The notes under the pieces are model-generated. The model was given only the letters and a program-made list of their open reading frames with translations. It did no database searches and was not told the DNA's origin. 64,000 nt of DNA. It comes from Favolaschia claudopus. Lineage: Eukaryota; Basidiomycota; Agaricomycetes; Agaricales; Mycenaceae. Positions within the stretch are counted from its first letter, which is position 1. Each line of letters begins with the position of its first letter. Position numbers and translations under genes: made by a program. Location: positions 1,488,001 through 1,552,000 of the forward strand of contig JAWWNJ010000018.1 in the NCBI GenBank assembly GCA_037176885.1, read 5' to 3'. Of this stretch, positions 22,201-33,568 are shown piece by piece.

Positions 22201-23339
22201 ACCGATTAAGCCCGATAAGCCCGAACAGTTGAGCAACTACCGAAAAAGTTGAATCGCGCGCCCGGCGCTGACTTGAAAGCTCTACCTCACCTGAGAAGTA
22301 ATCTTGGTGTACATAAGTGACATTCCTGACTACTAGTAGTGCACTTGAGAAGAAATTTTGGTGCATTGTAGATGTACTGGACTTGTTTAAGTTTTTGATG
22401 GTTCATAGGCTCTCGAAGCCATTTGTTGCCTACAATTACAAAATACAGATGCATGGAAATTCAGTTACGGTGTCCAGTGCTGTTTTGCTCCTCTGCCGAG
22501 CCACGGAACACCACCTCTTCGATGCTTCAACTATAGAGGAGATGAACATCCCAGAAATGGCAAGAGAAATGGTTAACTTCAGTCGGGACAATAGAGTAAA
22601 TAGTTAGAAATCCAATCGAGTTGAGGTATGCACAGAGGAATAGTTAATCGCGCGGAGCGCGGATTTTTTCTGCAATGGAACTTGGTCTTGAGGGTAGTTT
22701 GCACGCCAAATGGGAGGTGTGGAAGAGGCAAATTAGCGGGCATCGGGAGATTTGAACACAGGAAATTAGCCCGTGAAACAGTGAGAATTGTCTTCTCTCA
22801 GCTTAAGGGCAAAAGAAAACTAGGGTTAGACGGAAGAACGAGAAAGACGCGACGCGGTCGCGTCATTTGGTTCAGTTTGCAACGCCTTCGCCGAGTTGCC
22901 GGCGTTGACGTGAGAGAAAAGACAAAGGTCTTGAAAACCATTCGCTGGTCCTATGTCTTTATCTCCGAAAGACATAGGTTTGAAATCAGAGGATTTTCCA
23001 CGGAACGGTCGGCTTCGATAGGCAAATCAAACCGAAAAATCGTCGTTTACAGCGTTATAACAAGCTCTGAGCTGTACAGATGAGGTAGACGAGCTTCATA
23101 TAATTCCTTGAGTCTCTCCCTTTTTTCTCTCATTTTTCCCTTTTTTCGTTTTGAAAAAACGCGATTTTTCCGTGGCATCCACAGACATAGTACATGAGCC
23201 GAAGTAAAAGTCCGCGGCCGCGAAAGCTTCGAGCCCTGTTTCTGGAACACCAGTGGTTGTACAGTATCACGGAAAAACGAATTACGCCGGCATCCCCTTC
23301 GGCTGTGTGAACCAAGCTGTCGGCGACGGTCAGCTATCA
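22201..23339. other. No recognised gene; one unassigned 151-codon frame
   Basis: A plus-strand frame 22628-23083 is open for 151 codons and rich in Arg/Lys (LKGKRKLGLDGRTRKTRRGR). It has no intron signals, no recognised domain and a composition consistent with chance. At 23100-23230 a CCCTTTTTTC/GAAAAA-rich block and ATCCACAGACATAGTACATG resemble 31060-31100 in inverted orientation, so part of this is a dispersed repeat. Confidence 0.25.
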
Positions 23340-24116
23340 GTCACCTGGCGCAATGTGAATCACACGAACCTTTACCACTATCCACCACCTTCTCCTTATT
23401 CCGCGCAGACCTGGGCTCGCTCTCATCCTACTCGTTCTCTGAATTCATGTCTTCTTCATCACTCTCGGCTTCCTATGCAAAGGTCTCCCGTTTGGAGAAA
23501 AACACATCTTGTCATGTCTCGGGTTGAGGACGGGCACAGACTCATAGAAATAGACTCACGCGCGCGGGACCTCTTAGACGCGTCCTTCAATTGCTCAGCA
23601 GACAGACTGGGGGTGGTATGGACTGGCTGAGCAGATGTCGAGACCATTTGCGAGTGATCTATTCACAGATAAGCAGATTGTTATATGTAAGTCAAAAACA
23701 CGCACCTCCTAAAGCTTCACGCTCAATCCTCGCTATCTCTTCTTCCGCGTCAGGTGTGAAGTGGTCATCGTCAAAGTATTGGTCATATTCATCGGCTTGT
23801 TGTGTTGTAGCGGCGATGGCGGCAGTTTCAGCGGGCAACATCCACGGATTTTGGCGAGCTGGTATGGGAAGGGTGGCTCTTGAGGTATCTGCAGTTCTTT
23901 TCCTCTTCTTGGAAGGCCGATCCACACTCTCGTCTACAATCCAGGTCAGTCTGATGAGAATATAGCTATAAACTGTCAAGACGCACCTTCCGAGTCTGAT
24001 TTTGGCCTCGGACGTGTTCTAGGTCGCCCCCGCGGTGGTGCTCCTTCCGCGCGAGGCCCGTCCGTCGAACCTTTCGGTCGTCCACGTTTTGGCATTGAGG
24101 AATTTGAAGTCGACAT
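23340..24116 (-). pseudogene. AT-hook protein N-terminal exons, with a stop
   Basis: From ATG 24116 the spliced exons 24116-23987, 23933-23706 and 23658-23560 read MPKRGRPKGSTDGPRAEG, PPRGRPRTRPRPKSDSE, SVDRPSKKRKRTADTSRA, then acidic EEEIARIEREALGG and a Ser/Lys-rich stretch. RGRPKG and RGRPRT are AT-hook-like motifs and KKRKR a likely nuclear localisation signal, so a nuclear DNA-binding protein is likely. The next in-frame segment (ESDEEDMNSENE) meets TAG and no further domain follows. Such N-termini occur on several fungal helicase and transposase proteins, so the parent family is unclear. Confidence 0.45.
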
Positions 24117-24304
24117 TTAGACGCGTCGGAATTGCTCAAGACGCATCGGAACCAAGTAGGAATTCTTGAGAAGTACCAGAAAGAAGAGCTTGAAGAAGGT
24201 AGATTGCAGCAGCGGGCGAGAACGACGACAATATTGCGACAATACGAAGAGACGCGGACGAGACAAAGGAGGCGGTTAGTGCGGTAGTGATCCGAAATGT
24301 TATC

Positions 24305-24545
24305 ATGTTGTGACCGTGTTATCTGGTGTGACTGTTTGTGACCGTGTTATCTGGTGTGACTGTGTTATCTGGTTTTTCGCCGTTCTGTCGAAATTCAAGC
24401 ATTTATGGACACAGAAAAGTGCTGAGTGAGGGCTTTGTATGCTAAACATGCATGTGTGAATAGTTCTGAGGGCTCTGATAGGTGAGACTTGGGTGGAGAG
24501 GTGAAGACCACCAGATACCACCAGATAACCTGTGGCTGTGGCCAG
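24305..24545. repeat. TTATCTGG repeats in inverted orientation
   Basis: The left part repeats GTGTTATCTGGTGTGACTGT three times; the right part carries CCAGATAACC and CCAGATACCACCAGATAACC. This resembles a small element with subterminal motifs in opposite orientations, but exact ends and a target duplication are not clear. Confidence 0.4.
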
Positions 24546-25338
24546 ATAACCACCCAGCTGATCGGGACATCAACCCGACAAAAACCGCAAAACAGCTGTA
24601 AGCTCTAATACTATACTTGGACTTACACATCAAAATGAACTATTAGTTCAAAACAGATCAATCGTTCGGCACCGATCGGCACAATTTTCTGCAAGCGAAA
24701 ACGAGATTTTTTTAGACCCTGGGAGCGTGGGAATTTTGAATTTTACATGTAATTTACATGTAAATTACATATGTTCTCTGGGCCCGCTTTGAACTTACAG
24801 TAAATTACATGGCCGGGGAGCAATTTTACACAGCACTAATTCACAGCAGTGAGTCTTCTGAGTGCATCCGCAAGGATATTTCAAGTGGTGACAACGAGAT
24901 GATTGAAGAGTGGAGACATAGAGCATTGATTCAACAAGAGACGTCCCCGGGATGTTCCAAGCGTGTTCTAGAAGCGTTGAATTCGTGTTTTTGAGCCCAA
25001 AGAGCTGGCAAGGAGCCCAAGTTTGTCGTCACTTGACAGAGGTGTAGCGAGTGCTTGTCGATGATTCCATACACTCTACTGTAGCCTTGTGTATGGGTGA
25101 AACGGACTTTCGAGCGTGACCTAAAACGCAAGGCGTGAAACCAGAAACGACCTGGGAGTTACGCGTGACACCTCAAAAACTTGAAACGGCAGCTTCAAAA
25201 TAGTGGCCAGAAACGACAGTTCTCGAGGTAAATATTGATTTCGAGCTTACAATGACTGCCAGGACCTTCTTATCTGGGTAAAAATTAACTTGAAACTAGG
25301 ATTCAAAGGGAATTTTGTCAGTCACGACCGTCCCACTG
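24546..25338. other. No gene; palindromic TTACATGTAA cluster and a lone TIR
   Basis: At about 24740-24810 several overlapping copies of TTACATGTAA/ATTTACATGTAAAT occur. At 25078 CTACTGTAGCCTTGTGTATG matches the end of the element at 34691-35363, with homologous sequence to about 25220, so this is a truncated member of that family. Confidence 0.4.
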
Positions 25339-26133
25339 TCAAGTACAGGCCAGAGATTCAGTCAAGAGCATTTGCTTTGGAATCCAGAAGAAAATTTGAA
25401 CAGCAAAAATTAGGTTTTTGAGCACGTGTAAAACTCGTCGACAGAACTCTTGAATTGCATTCGTATAACCTTGCGCCAATGGGTATTGCTGTTTCGGACC
25501 TGCTGGTGAGTGGAAAGCGAGCAGAGGACGCGATCGCTTGGTAACCCAACATGCGTCGAAGCCGGAGAACAAGTCTGCGAGACCATACATTGCGTTAACG
25601 TTGGGAGGTAGAGAAGAATCCTGTATAGTGACGGCGTTCAACTCTTCTAGATTAATTACTAACCGCACCGGGGGCACCGATCCAGGCTTCTTGGCGACAG
25701 CAAACATTGCGGATCGATAACTAGACACTGTGGGCTCGAATCTTCTTGCGGCTTCGTTATCGAGAACGACTTGTCGGACACCGTCAATTATAGCATTGGG
25801 GATACAAATCGCTGGGCGCTGCCAAGGTGTGTGCTCGATGGTTGGAATCTCGTAGTCGGGGAAATAATCTCTGGAAAAGCAGCCTTTTTCTGCGTATTCA
25901 AATGCGAATGCTGACTCACGAGATATAACCACGAAGGCCAATAGATCGGTCTCTTGCTTTGTCAAAATTCCTGGTTCTATATTGGCGAGCATTGAGTCAA
26001 GTCTTTCGAGCGTAACTCGATTGCCAAACTGCAGCTCGTGGTAATCTCTAGGGTGTGTAGGAAGTTCAGTAAGTCTCGGCGGGGGGATGGGATGAAAAAA
26101 CGGCGCCTCTGGATTAGGCATGTACGTCGGCAC
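25339..26133 (-). pseudogene. Ty3/gypsy reverse-transcriptase fragment
   Basis: The minus strand reads PGILTKQETDLLAFV, FEYAEKGCFSRDYFPDYEIP, KKPGSVPPVRLVINLEELNA, GLADLFSGFDACWVTKRSRP and a degenerate PQGYTNA-like block (LAQGYTNAIQEFCRR). This is the early reverse-transcriptase domain of a basidiomycete Ty3/gypsy Pol. The x-x-DD catalytic motif, RNase H and integrase are absent, and no LTR is seen. The frame is open for 264 codons, so the piece is not ancient, but it is clearly partial. Confidence 0.8.
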
Positions 26134-26899
26134 GGGTCGAACTTTTCTATGTTGCGAGAGCTGAAAGCGGTAGATCAGAAATTGCGCGTGAAGTCCAAGA
26201 AGATGGTATAAGTGATTTGGGATCGGAATTAGTGGTGTGTATGTAACATCGTACTATCAACGAGGTATTACTCGGCCACCTGCACTCCACTGCCGCTCGC
26301 TGCACTCGCCGGCGCGCGTCGCCGCGGGGATTCTCAGGCTTTGACAGAAAGTCACGGGGTAAAATTCCCTTTCCTGGACCCAATGCTGTGTACTTCTTCT
26401 TTTCATGTATAGGATGGGCCCAAACACGTCGAAAATGAGTTTGGAAGCTTTTTAGAATGGGTTGCCTTTTTTGGAAAAATCACCTGATAACTTTTCAACA
26501 AGGAATTATTCGCTGAATCCGTTCCATCAAATCGTAGACAAGCTTAAGCACCCCGCCTTCGGCAGGGCCGGCTCGCTGCGCTCGCGTCCCTACCTACGGG
26601 GGGTACACAGCTTGTCGGGGCTCCGCCCCAAACCCCGCCTGGCTGGATCCTTGCCCGCGGCGCCGCACTGCCGCTCGCTGCACTCGCCGGCGCGCGGCGC
26701 CGGGGACCGCGTGTGAGTTTCAACATCTCGACAGCCGGTTGTGTTGTAGGATGTTGACAAAACCCCGTGATTTTCTGTCAAAAGTCACGCGACTGATGGC
26801 CTGGCCCTCTTTTCAAGTATAAGACAAGCTGTGCACCAGCCGTAGGGAGGGACGCGAGCGCACGGGTTTTTTTCTTGCTGGATTGCGTGCCCTCGGCGC
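26134..26899. repeat. GC-rich complex repeat (left part)
   Basis: Blocks such as CCGCTCGCTGCACTCGCCGG occur at 26291 and 26668, and GTGATTTTCTGTCAAAAGTC with GACTGATGGCCTGGCCCT at 26766-26813 recurs at 27714-27763. The region is a degenerate repeat cluster with no gene. The element at 26900-27453 is inserted in it, splitting CTCGGCGC. Confidence 0.5.
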
Positions 26900-27453
26900 C
26901 AAGGGTATTCCGATCCGCGAAATCCGGATATCACCTCGAATTTTTTTTTTTCAGCGACTTTGGCAGACCCCTCCCCTCATGGTTGCCGTAATATTCCCAT
27001 ATGCGGCAGCTTCACGTAAGTTTTCCCACCGGCTAATTTGTTAGCTTTATCAACTTTATGTATTTTCGGACTTAACATCAGCATTTGAAGTAAAGAACCT
27101 GTTGTTTTGGACATTTCCATTTACCTGCACTGTGCAAAATTGATATTTCTGAATGTCAGGTCACTCAGCAACCTGTCTTCTGGACCAAACAACAGCATAT
27201 ACACTGATAGCCGAGGCTGCCGAGAGTCGACAGTGGTCAAACCGATCTGACGGTGACAGTAGTGGCCAGGGTTGGACCTGAAGCACTGAAATGCCAGAAT
27301 AAGACTGTAGAACAGCGTACATAGCATATATTTGCTGTATACAACACTGAGAACCGAGTTCCAAAATTTTGTATGAAAGTTTTTTTTCAGGCTGAGGGGA
27401 CCCCCCCTCCCCTACATCTATATAAGGAAATTTCTTATCTCGGAAGGCCCTTG
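26900..27453. mobile_element. CAAGGG-ended hAT-like MITE, copy B
   Basis: It begins CAAGGGTATTCCGATCCGCG and ends CTCGGAAGGCCCTTG, with an exact 8-bp duplication CTCGGCGC (26892-26899, 27454-27461). It is colinear with copy A (15245-15797) over its whole length, with scattered substitutions and small indels. The presence of two copies with different 8-bp duplications confirms the boundaries. Confidence 0.87.
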
Positions 27454-27840
27454 CTCGGCGCCGCACTACCGCTCGCTGCACTCGCGGTGCGTGGGAACCG
27501 GGAGCAACATCTCGACAGCCGGCAGCGTCATCTCGACATGGTCCCGTGGTTTCGTGTCAAAGTCACGTCACTTTTCACGTGAGCTGATCCTTGTGCGCTC
27601 GCCGGCCTTCCTCCGTTCGGTCACACAGCTTGTTGGGGCTGGCCGCCCCAAACCCCGCTGCGCTCGCTCCGCTCGCGACGTCTCGTACGATTTCAACATC
27701 TCGACAAAGACCCCGTGATTTTCTGTCAAAAGTCACGCGACTGATGGCCTGGCCCTGTTTTCAAGAAGATAGACCTCTTAGCTACAGTTTGGTGGTCTTA
27801 GAATTATCAATATGTTGTTGTGCCCAGAGTTATAAGGACA
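27454..27840. repeat. GC-rich complex repeat (right part)
   Basis: It continues the cluster split by the element at 26900-27453: CGCTCGCTGCACTCGC, AACATCTCGACA (three occurrences) and a GTGATTTTCTGTCAAAAGTC block duplicated from 26766. No coding sequence. Confidence 0.5.
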
Positions 27841-28108
27841 GGCCCCCGGTCACTGACATATAGGTCTGTAACATCCATAGAGTAAAACAACGTCCAATTT
27901 GAGAGGTCTATTTCGCGAACCAGCCATCTGACGGAGATTTTGACTAGATAGGGCGATGCAGCTAAGCGTTTGCGCGCATTTTCAAAGAAAAATCGTGGTT
28001 TTTGAGGCCGCCAGAGCGCCATCACTGATCAGTGCCGAAAAATAGAGTAAATCAGGCCAAAATTCAGGTTTTCAATGTTACAGACCTATATGTCAGTGAC
28101 CGGGGGCC
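27841..28108. mobile_element. 268-bp MITE with 34-bp perfect TIRs
   Basis: The first 34 bases (starting GGCCCCCGGTCACTGACATA) are repeated without mismatch as the reverse complement at 28075-28108. TATAAGGAC occurs just left of the element (27831-27839) and again at 28116-28124, a possible 9-bp duplication separated by a few bases on the right. A Mutator-like origin is possible but unproven. Confidence 0.75.
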
Positions 28109-29261
28109 TATATAGTATAAGGACTTTGTTGACATGATGTTTCGGCTTACATAACCACGTGCCGGATCGGGGTGACATCTATCTTACTGTTATTGTAGGT
28201 TAAAAAGAAGTTGAATTCAAGGAAAATCGAGGTAACACACCTCGCATCATCGGGATTCTCAGCGGCCCATCCACTCTAGAGAGAAGTCACAGTTTTTCGC
28301 GCGGTTATTCTGACCGCCTAAATTTTGCCTGCCACGGTCATGCCGACTGTGCGCCGCACAGTCATTCTCAACACAGTCAATCTGGCTGTTCCTGTCATAT
28401 GTTGCTACAAGTCTTTATTCTGTTGAGTCTAATACACAATATCACACCATAAAGTCTATACTGCCTATAACTACCCATAAATCCCGTGTTTTTACAAGCT
28501 CGTAAACCACAGTCAGATCAGCCGGGTCGGCGGTCAAACCGGCTGTGGCGGCGCGGTCAGCCTGAGGCCCCACAGTCGGACCATCCCGTACCATGGTCAG
28601 ATTGACCAAGGAAGTGTTTATTCGTCAAACCCATGCAAAGAGAGGGTTTAATATAATATCAGATTGTACATAGCGGCACTCTGCGCTCATCGCAGGTTTT
28701 TTTGTATCGAAATTTAACACTATCGTTCCCATTACCTCGTTCCCGCCTAAACATCGACCAAGGTAGCCCTATATCTCACAAGCCCTCATCGTCGCCCACG
28801 CAACTCGGACGCTGCACCGACACACCGACATCACCGTGCCCCGCGCGTCCCAGCCGAGGACCACTGGCAGCCAAACACGACAAGTTGAACAGCTCCTACA
28901 CCTGATGTCAGTGTCAGCTTGACAAAGATGTCTGATTCGCGTCGTGGACACTTGAGCTTGTACGACCTGACAGTTTCCACATCCCAAAAAATATGAAGAG
29001 CACCGTATCCGACGCCCAGGCTTAACTCACAGTTGGTGTGTCTGCTGAAGTAGTGGCTCGGCTGGCCATATAGCCGGAGTAACGACTTCGTCGTTACTCG
29101 TATAGCCTGCCCCCTTACAGCGCTTCCGGAAAACCTTGGCCGATGCCATTTTTTTTCGCGCACTTTCGACTTTTGATCGAGTGATATGATGGACCATATT
29201 TGGAAGTCTCAGCCGGACAGGACGAGTCACCTCATCTCTCTTTTTCTCTCTCAGTCTCTAC
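28109..29261. other. No gene; short hairpin at 29079-29101
   Basis: Repeated CACAGTCA/GGTCAGA-type motifs occur at 28330-28610. At 29079-29101 GAGTAACGACTTCGTCGTTACTC is a perfect 10-bp stem with a 3-base loop. A CT-rich stretch at 29235-29258 precedes the ATG at 29262 and resembles a fungal 5' leader. Confidence 0.35.
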
Positions 29262-29335
29262 TCATGGCGGAGCAGTATGGAAGCCCGCCACCGGGCTACG
29301 ATGTGCATCAGCCCTACCAATACTCAACCTTTTTT
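29262..29335 (+). pseudogene. Isolated first exon, protein unknown
   Basis: ATG after a CT-rich leader, then MAEQYGSPPPGYDVHQPY and QYSTFF up to a consensus donor GTAAGT at 29337. No second exon is found: the following 190 bases carry TGACC/GGTCA-type repeats. The tyrosine/proline-rich start does not identify a family. Confidence 0.25.
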
Positions 29336-29526
29336 GGTAAGTTGGTGTGACATGGGATTTCAAACTCAGATCGACCGGTCTGTCTATCGACAGCTTGCTC
29401 CATAGACAGACGGTCACCGGTCTATGATCTGACCCACGCTGACCCGGGGTCAAGGTCAGGTCAACTAGAGCCTGGTTGACCGTTGACTCTTGACCCAAGG
29501 TCAAGACCCGGGTCAACCGCAACACT
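29336..29526. repeat. Probable truncated hAT-like end
   Basis: Read from the right, the sequence begins CAGTGTTGCGGTTGACCCGG and continues with GGTCAACC/GGTCAAG subterminal motifs, as in the hAT-like elements at 12-13.8 kb but with a different motif. The opposite TIR and a matching 8-bp duplication of GTACACAT were not found. Confidence 0.4.
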
Positions 29527-29796
29527 GGTACACATGAGCAGAGTCTCCTTCTCTTTCCGAGGCCGTCCCGGCTTCCGCTTCACGACTGACTCCACGCCCG
29601 GAGAGACCTTCAGCGCGGCTGATTGTTTGACGGTACGGCTAGACTTTGTCTTCGCATCAGGGAGGGAGATGTTGGGAGGAAGATCGCTGTCGCTGTCGCT
29701 GTCGTCAACTGCGATAGCCGGTTCGACACGCTGCTTCTTGGCTGTTGCTTTCGACCCCGATGTTGTGGCTTTGCTACGCTTTGTGGCCTTTTTCAT
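29527..29796 (-). pseudogene. Basic nuclear-type N-terminal exon with AT-hook motif
   Basis: From ATG 29796 the frame reads MKKATKRSKATTSGSKATAK, an acidic DDSDSDSDLPP patch, and KRKPGRPRKEKETLLMC, where KPGRPRK is an AT-hook-like motif. It runs directly into the hAT-like end at 29526, which truncates it. The protein it belonged to is not identifiable; a nuclear DNA-binding role is inferred from composition only. Confidence 0.35.
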
Positions 29797-30609
29797 GGGG
29801 CTGAACTGAGCTGCTGGGGGTTGGGTGGAAGATCTACACAAATTACATTGGCACAGAATAAGAAAGAACTAGAGAGGACTCGGACTCACGGAGTAGCAGG
29901 ACGCGCTGGAATTTTGATTTTGAAGGCCGAGGAATCGTGTGGGCCAGTAAGCTCGATGTCCTCGGCAGCTACACCGTTTCAGCATCGTGCAAGCATGTCA
30001 AGGAAGCCCTAGGAAGCCTCACAGTCGTCTGCGTCATCTTCAGAGCCGTCAGCTGGGTATTCGACATCGGAAGAAGCCAGTCTTGAACAAGGGGGCACCG
30101 GCATTCTAAAAAAATATATAGGGCCGTTTTTTTCTTTTCCGACCTCAAGGCTGGACTAACTAACTATGTAAGCACTATATACGGCAACATATTCCCACGG
30201 TTAAGTCACCGGACGGGTTCACCTGAAGTGTACCTCCCAAATATCTTTTTTGGAGGTCAAGCTACGGTTTCCTTGTATTGAGAAGAGTATCCAGAGCAGT
30301 TTGTATGCTTTCCAACCTTCTTAGGAAGGCAAAACATAGCAACATCAGGTTGACAGCTATGCCAAACAAAGCCACATTGATACTGACTATAGAGGAGGAG
30401 CACTACACCCGTGAAAACCTGCATGTCGACCCAGAACACAGTTCTTCTTACTCAAACAGACCACTAGAAGCTCATTCCCAGTCAAAATCTGGGGGGTCAA
30501 ACTTTTTTTTTTCCGGCCTAACGGCCGGACTAACTAACCGGCCCTTAGTCGCCGGCTAGATTGCCGGTGCCCATTATTCTAAACTCTGGAACCGTCGTGT
30601 ATTCTGAGG
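29797..30609. other. No gene; related GGACTAACTAAC repeats
   Basis: The block GGGGGCACCGGCATTCTAA at about 30095 and the inverted TTGCCGGTGCCCATTATTC at about 30562-30580 may be the ends of one element. GCTGGACTAACTAAC (30152) and GCCGGACTAACTAACCGG (30524) are direct repeats. Coding sequence is not recognised. Confidence 0.3.
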
Positions 30610-31035
30610 CAAGGGGGTGCGAAAAACTCAATCAATGACATGTACCCAAAATCGGATGTATTTTGGGCTGCTGAACACGAAAAACTGGTCTAAAAGTCAG
30701 TACGATCAGCCGTTGCAAAGATATGGGTGATTTTTTGCCCTGAGAACACTTCCCTTAATAGGTAACCCACCTGCCATATAAGGTTAGATTGATGCTGTAA
30801 TGCTTACGAGGTAGGGTGCCCAAAGCCCGGGATGAATTTTTGTAAAATGTTCAGCTCGATGAGATCTGTCCAGAAAAAAATTCAGAAAAAATAGTTATTA
30901 TTTTTTTCCCCAAACTCCCTATATCTCAGCGACGAAGGACCTCCTCGACTTTTGGACCAGTTTTTCGTGATCAGGGGCCAAAACTACGTCAGATTTTGGG
31001 TACATGTCATTGATTGAGTTTTTCGCACCCCCTTG
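30610..31035. mobile_element. 426-bp MITE with about 45-bp TIRs
   Basis: It starts CAAGGGGGTGCGAAAAACTC and ends with the exact reverse complement; identity extends about 45 bp to ACCCAAAATC. The 8-bp sequence TTCTGAGG flanks both sides (30602-30609, 31036-31043). The CAAGGG start and 8-bp duplication resemble the elements at 15245 and 26900, but the interior differs. Confidence 0.88.
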
Positions 31036-32134
31036 TTCTGAGGTATCGGGAAATATTGTGGCCCATGTCCCATGTCTGTGGACGGGCCGAAGAAATCAAG
31101 TTATTCAAGTTGCGAAAAAAGAGAAAAAAGGGAGAAAAAGAGGGAGAATTTCAAATTCAAGTTTGTCTTTGCCCCCAGCTTCTCGAAGCCTCATACGCTC
31201 TCAAACCTACGCTGCAGCTAGAATTCATCTTGATTCCCATGTCCCAATCCGGCCGCGGCTTGAATTCAAGAGTGCGGCATGTCCTTAGTCCATTCTGGGA
31301 ACATTCCCCGAATGGACTCAGGATCTGGCCAATGTAATTCAAGATATTTTTGTTTAGGTTGCCGCAACCGGCGTTGACAACGCAACAACAACCGGAACAT
31401 CCTCCGAGTCATCCGGACTCATCCTCTCCCGCTTCCCTCTGCCTCTCTTTCTGCCTTGTCCCTATTGGCTTCAATCTCCGTCGTTACAAAACCCAACGCA
31501 GTCCAATTATTCTATACTTTTTCTCATCCAAACCCGGTCATCTGGGCGCACACGTCGCGCGCCAGCACTTTCTGTACTCAGTGCAACTCAGTGTCTGCTT
31601 CATCCATTCGACTTCAAATGTCAATGTTTAACAGGTTCTTTTTCCAACCTTGCTTTCTTTTTGCTGTTCTCTTGGACCCTTTCTTGGAGGAGGAAAACTC
31701 GGCTTTAACTCGACTCAGAGAGCCTTCACCAATCGCACTGCTACTCTGCTGCCTTGAATATATTCCAGCTTTCTACTTCAAACAAAATCAAATCGCCCCG
31801 GCAAATTAGTAGAAAGCAGCTTTGTAAAGCATTTGAATGTCCTGGTGAGCATTGTTGATAATTCTTGATTCTGTATTTTACTTTCAATTGCGGGACAGAG
31901 ACGAAGCGCACAGCGAAGGTGTGAGGGTGCGTGTCACCGCATACATGGTGCCCACTCAATAACACATTCGCCAGCCGTGGCTGCCCAGCATGCGCTGAAG
32001 CATATTGACCAGAATAACCGCATACGCACCTTTACACGAGTCCGTGTCTTGAGGTTGATGTGCGGTTACTTTTTTCAATGTGTGTTCTGTCCTTGTGTTT
32101 AGATGCTGTTTTTCAGTCCCTTACTTCCCGCATA
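31036..32134. other. No confident gene
   Basis: 31060-31350 shares short blocks (CATGTCTGTGG, GAAAAAAGGGAG) with 23100-23220 and 34150-34215, so it is a dispersed repeat. 31370-31640 is C/T-rich and open in several frames (for example HPPSHPDSSSPASLCLSFCL) without a recognisable domain. Confidence 0.25.
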
Positions 32135-33568
32135 CTCGGTGTGACCAAAAGTAACCGGAATTTGGCTTTTTAGAGCGGAATTTCAAAACTCAAACAACTT
32201 CAAGTGATACAGGGCTCCTCTAAATCATTTTTTCTACGACTTCCATGGTATGGGCATGGCATGCAATGTTTTGTTTTGAGTTGGTGATTTAATCTCTGAA
32301 AGTGGACCAATTTGGAAATATTTGCGCTGTCTGAAGGGGACAGAAGATCGAATCCGTTGGGCGAGTGACAGCCCCAGAGACTCGCGTCGACACGGGGGTT
32401 AGCCGAGCTATCCCGAATTCGCTTAGAGTTCGGGTAGACCTCCCGTCGGCCGAAACCACCAGGTCGTTTGTCGTCATCGGTTCGCTCTAGTTCGTCTTGT
32501 CGCACCTTGCGCCTTGCTCTCCGCCTCACCGCTGGTCGGTGCGCCGTCATGTGTATTTCGGACCACCTAACTTGATGCTGCTCCGATTCAGAGTCGCCTC
32601 TTCAGCCCATCCTTGACGCGATGAGCGCGATCTATTAGTATTCGTACGCGTATTGACGTCGCGTTCAAGTATTAGTACTGTTTCAAGAATGTCCTGTTTC
32701 ACGACTTCAATGCACAATGTCTACTACAATCATCAAAAATCTATGTTATCTTGTACAGTTCAAAAACCCCAGGGGAATTGTCCGACCACGTTCCTTGGCT
32801 TAAAGGTATAATTATAACTTAAAGAATTTTTGTCGGCAAAGACAGGGGACACAGCTCGCGATTTGGGATTGAGAACTCGATTTCTTCAAGGATTTCTTCC
32901 TTACTAGCCAGTGAAGCGTAACGGATGAAAAGATCTAGGAACTTTGCAAGCGCGCTAGCAATCTGCTAGAGACTCATACTGTCCATGTTGCCTAGCGGGA
33001 ACAGTGGTCGACACTAATTAACGCGTCAGACGCGCCGCGCGACGCGCGTCCAGCCAAACCAGCTCATTTTTGCGTGCATGGTATTGTTTACTAACACCGT
33101 TGATCTCCGCTAGCCGAGTACGCATCAATGTCGGAGACCGTCTACCCGCACGTCACCGGATGTCTACCCAGCTGTCACTTTGGATGAAGGCTCTGTGGAC
33201 ACTCGGGTAGTCATTGATCCCAACGGATTCGACGGTCTCGAAGGGGGGATGCCGGAGTTTCGAGCCAGTAAGTACCTCAGAAAGGTGCTTAGTATCCCAA
33301 TAGTCTATAGATCCAATATTTAAGGTTGGGAGGTGTTTTCCGTTGTTCAGAGAGGGAGGCAACTCGGCACACCAATTTCCCGCCTCAAAGCATACATAAA
33401 AAGAATGTGTAATAATAGGACAAAGAGACCATGCAACCTTTTGCCTGCCTTGTATGCAATGGTATACGCTTATACACTGCCGATGGGGTCAGTTTGCCCA
33501 GCAGTCACCCACAAAATCTGGTTGAAAACACGCAATTTCCGATTCCGGTTACTTTTGGTCACACCGAG
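32135..33568. mobile_element. TIR element, CTCGGTGT family, copy 2
   Basis: The left end CTCGGTGTGACCAAAAGTAA is repeated inverted at the right end (TTACTTTTGGTCACACCGAG), with TA on both sides (32133-32134, 33569-33570). The 1434-bp interior shows no transposase. The TIR is shared with 7136-8253, but interior similarity is not obvious to me. Confidence 0.75.

Noticed and set aside
22628..23083. 151-codon plus-strand frame
   Set aside because: Composition is Arg/Lys-rich without domain or splice context, and neighbouring sequence is dispersed repeat; listed only as unassigned.
26666..27763. Direct repeat that could be LTRs of a small retroelement
   Set aside because: No TG...CA ends, primer site or target duplication; the similarity is explained by a GC-rich repeat cluster split by a hAT-like MITE.
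32200..32550. Minus-strand frame inside the CTCGGTGT element
   Set aside because: Arg-rich low-complexity reading with no transposase motifs; likely chance.
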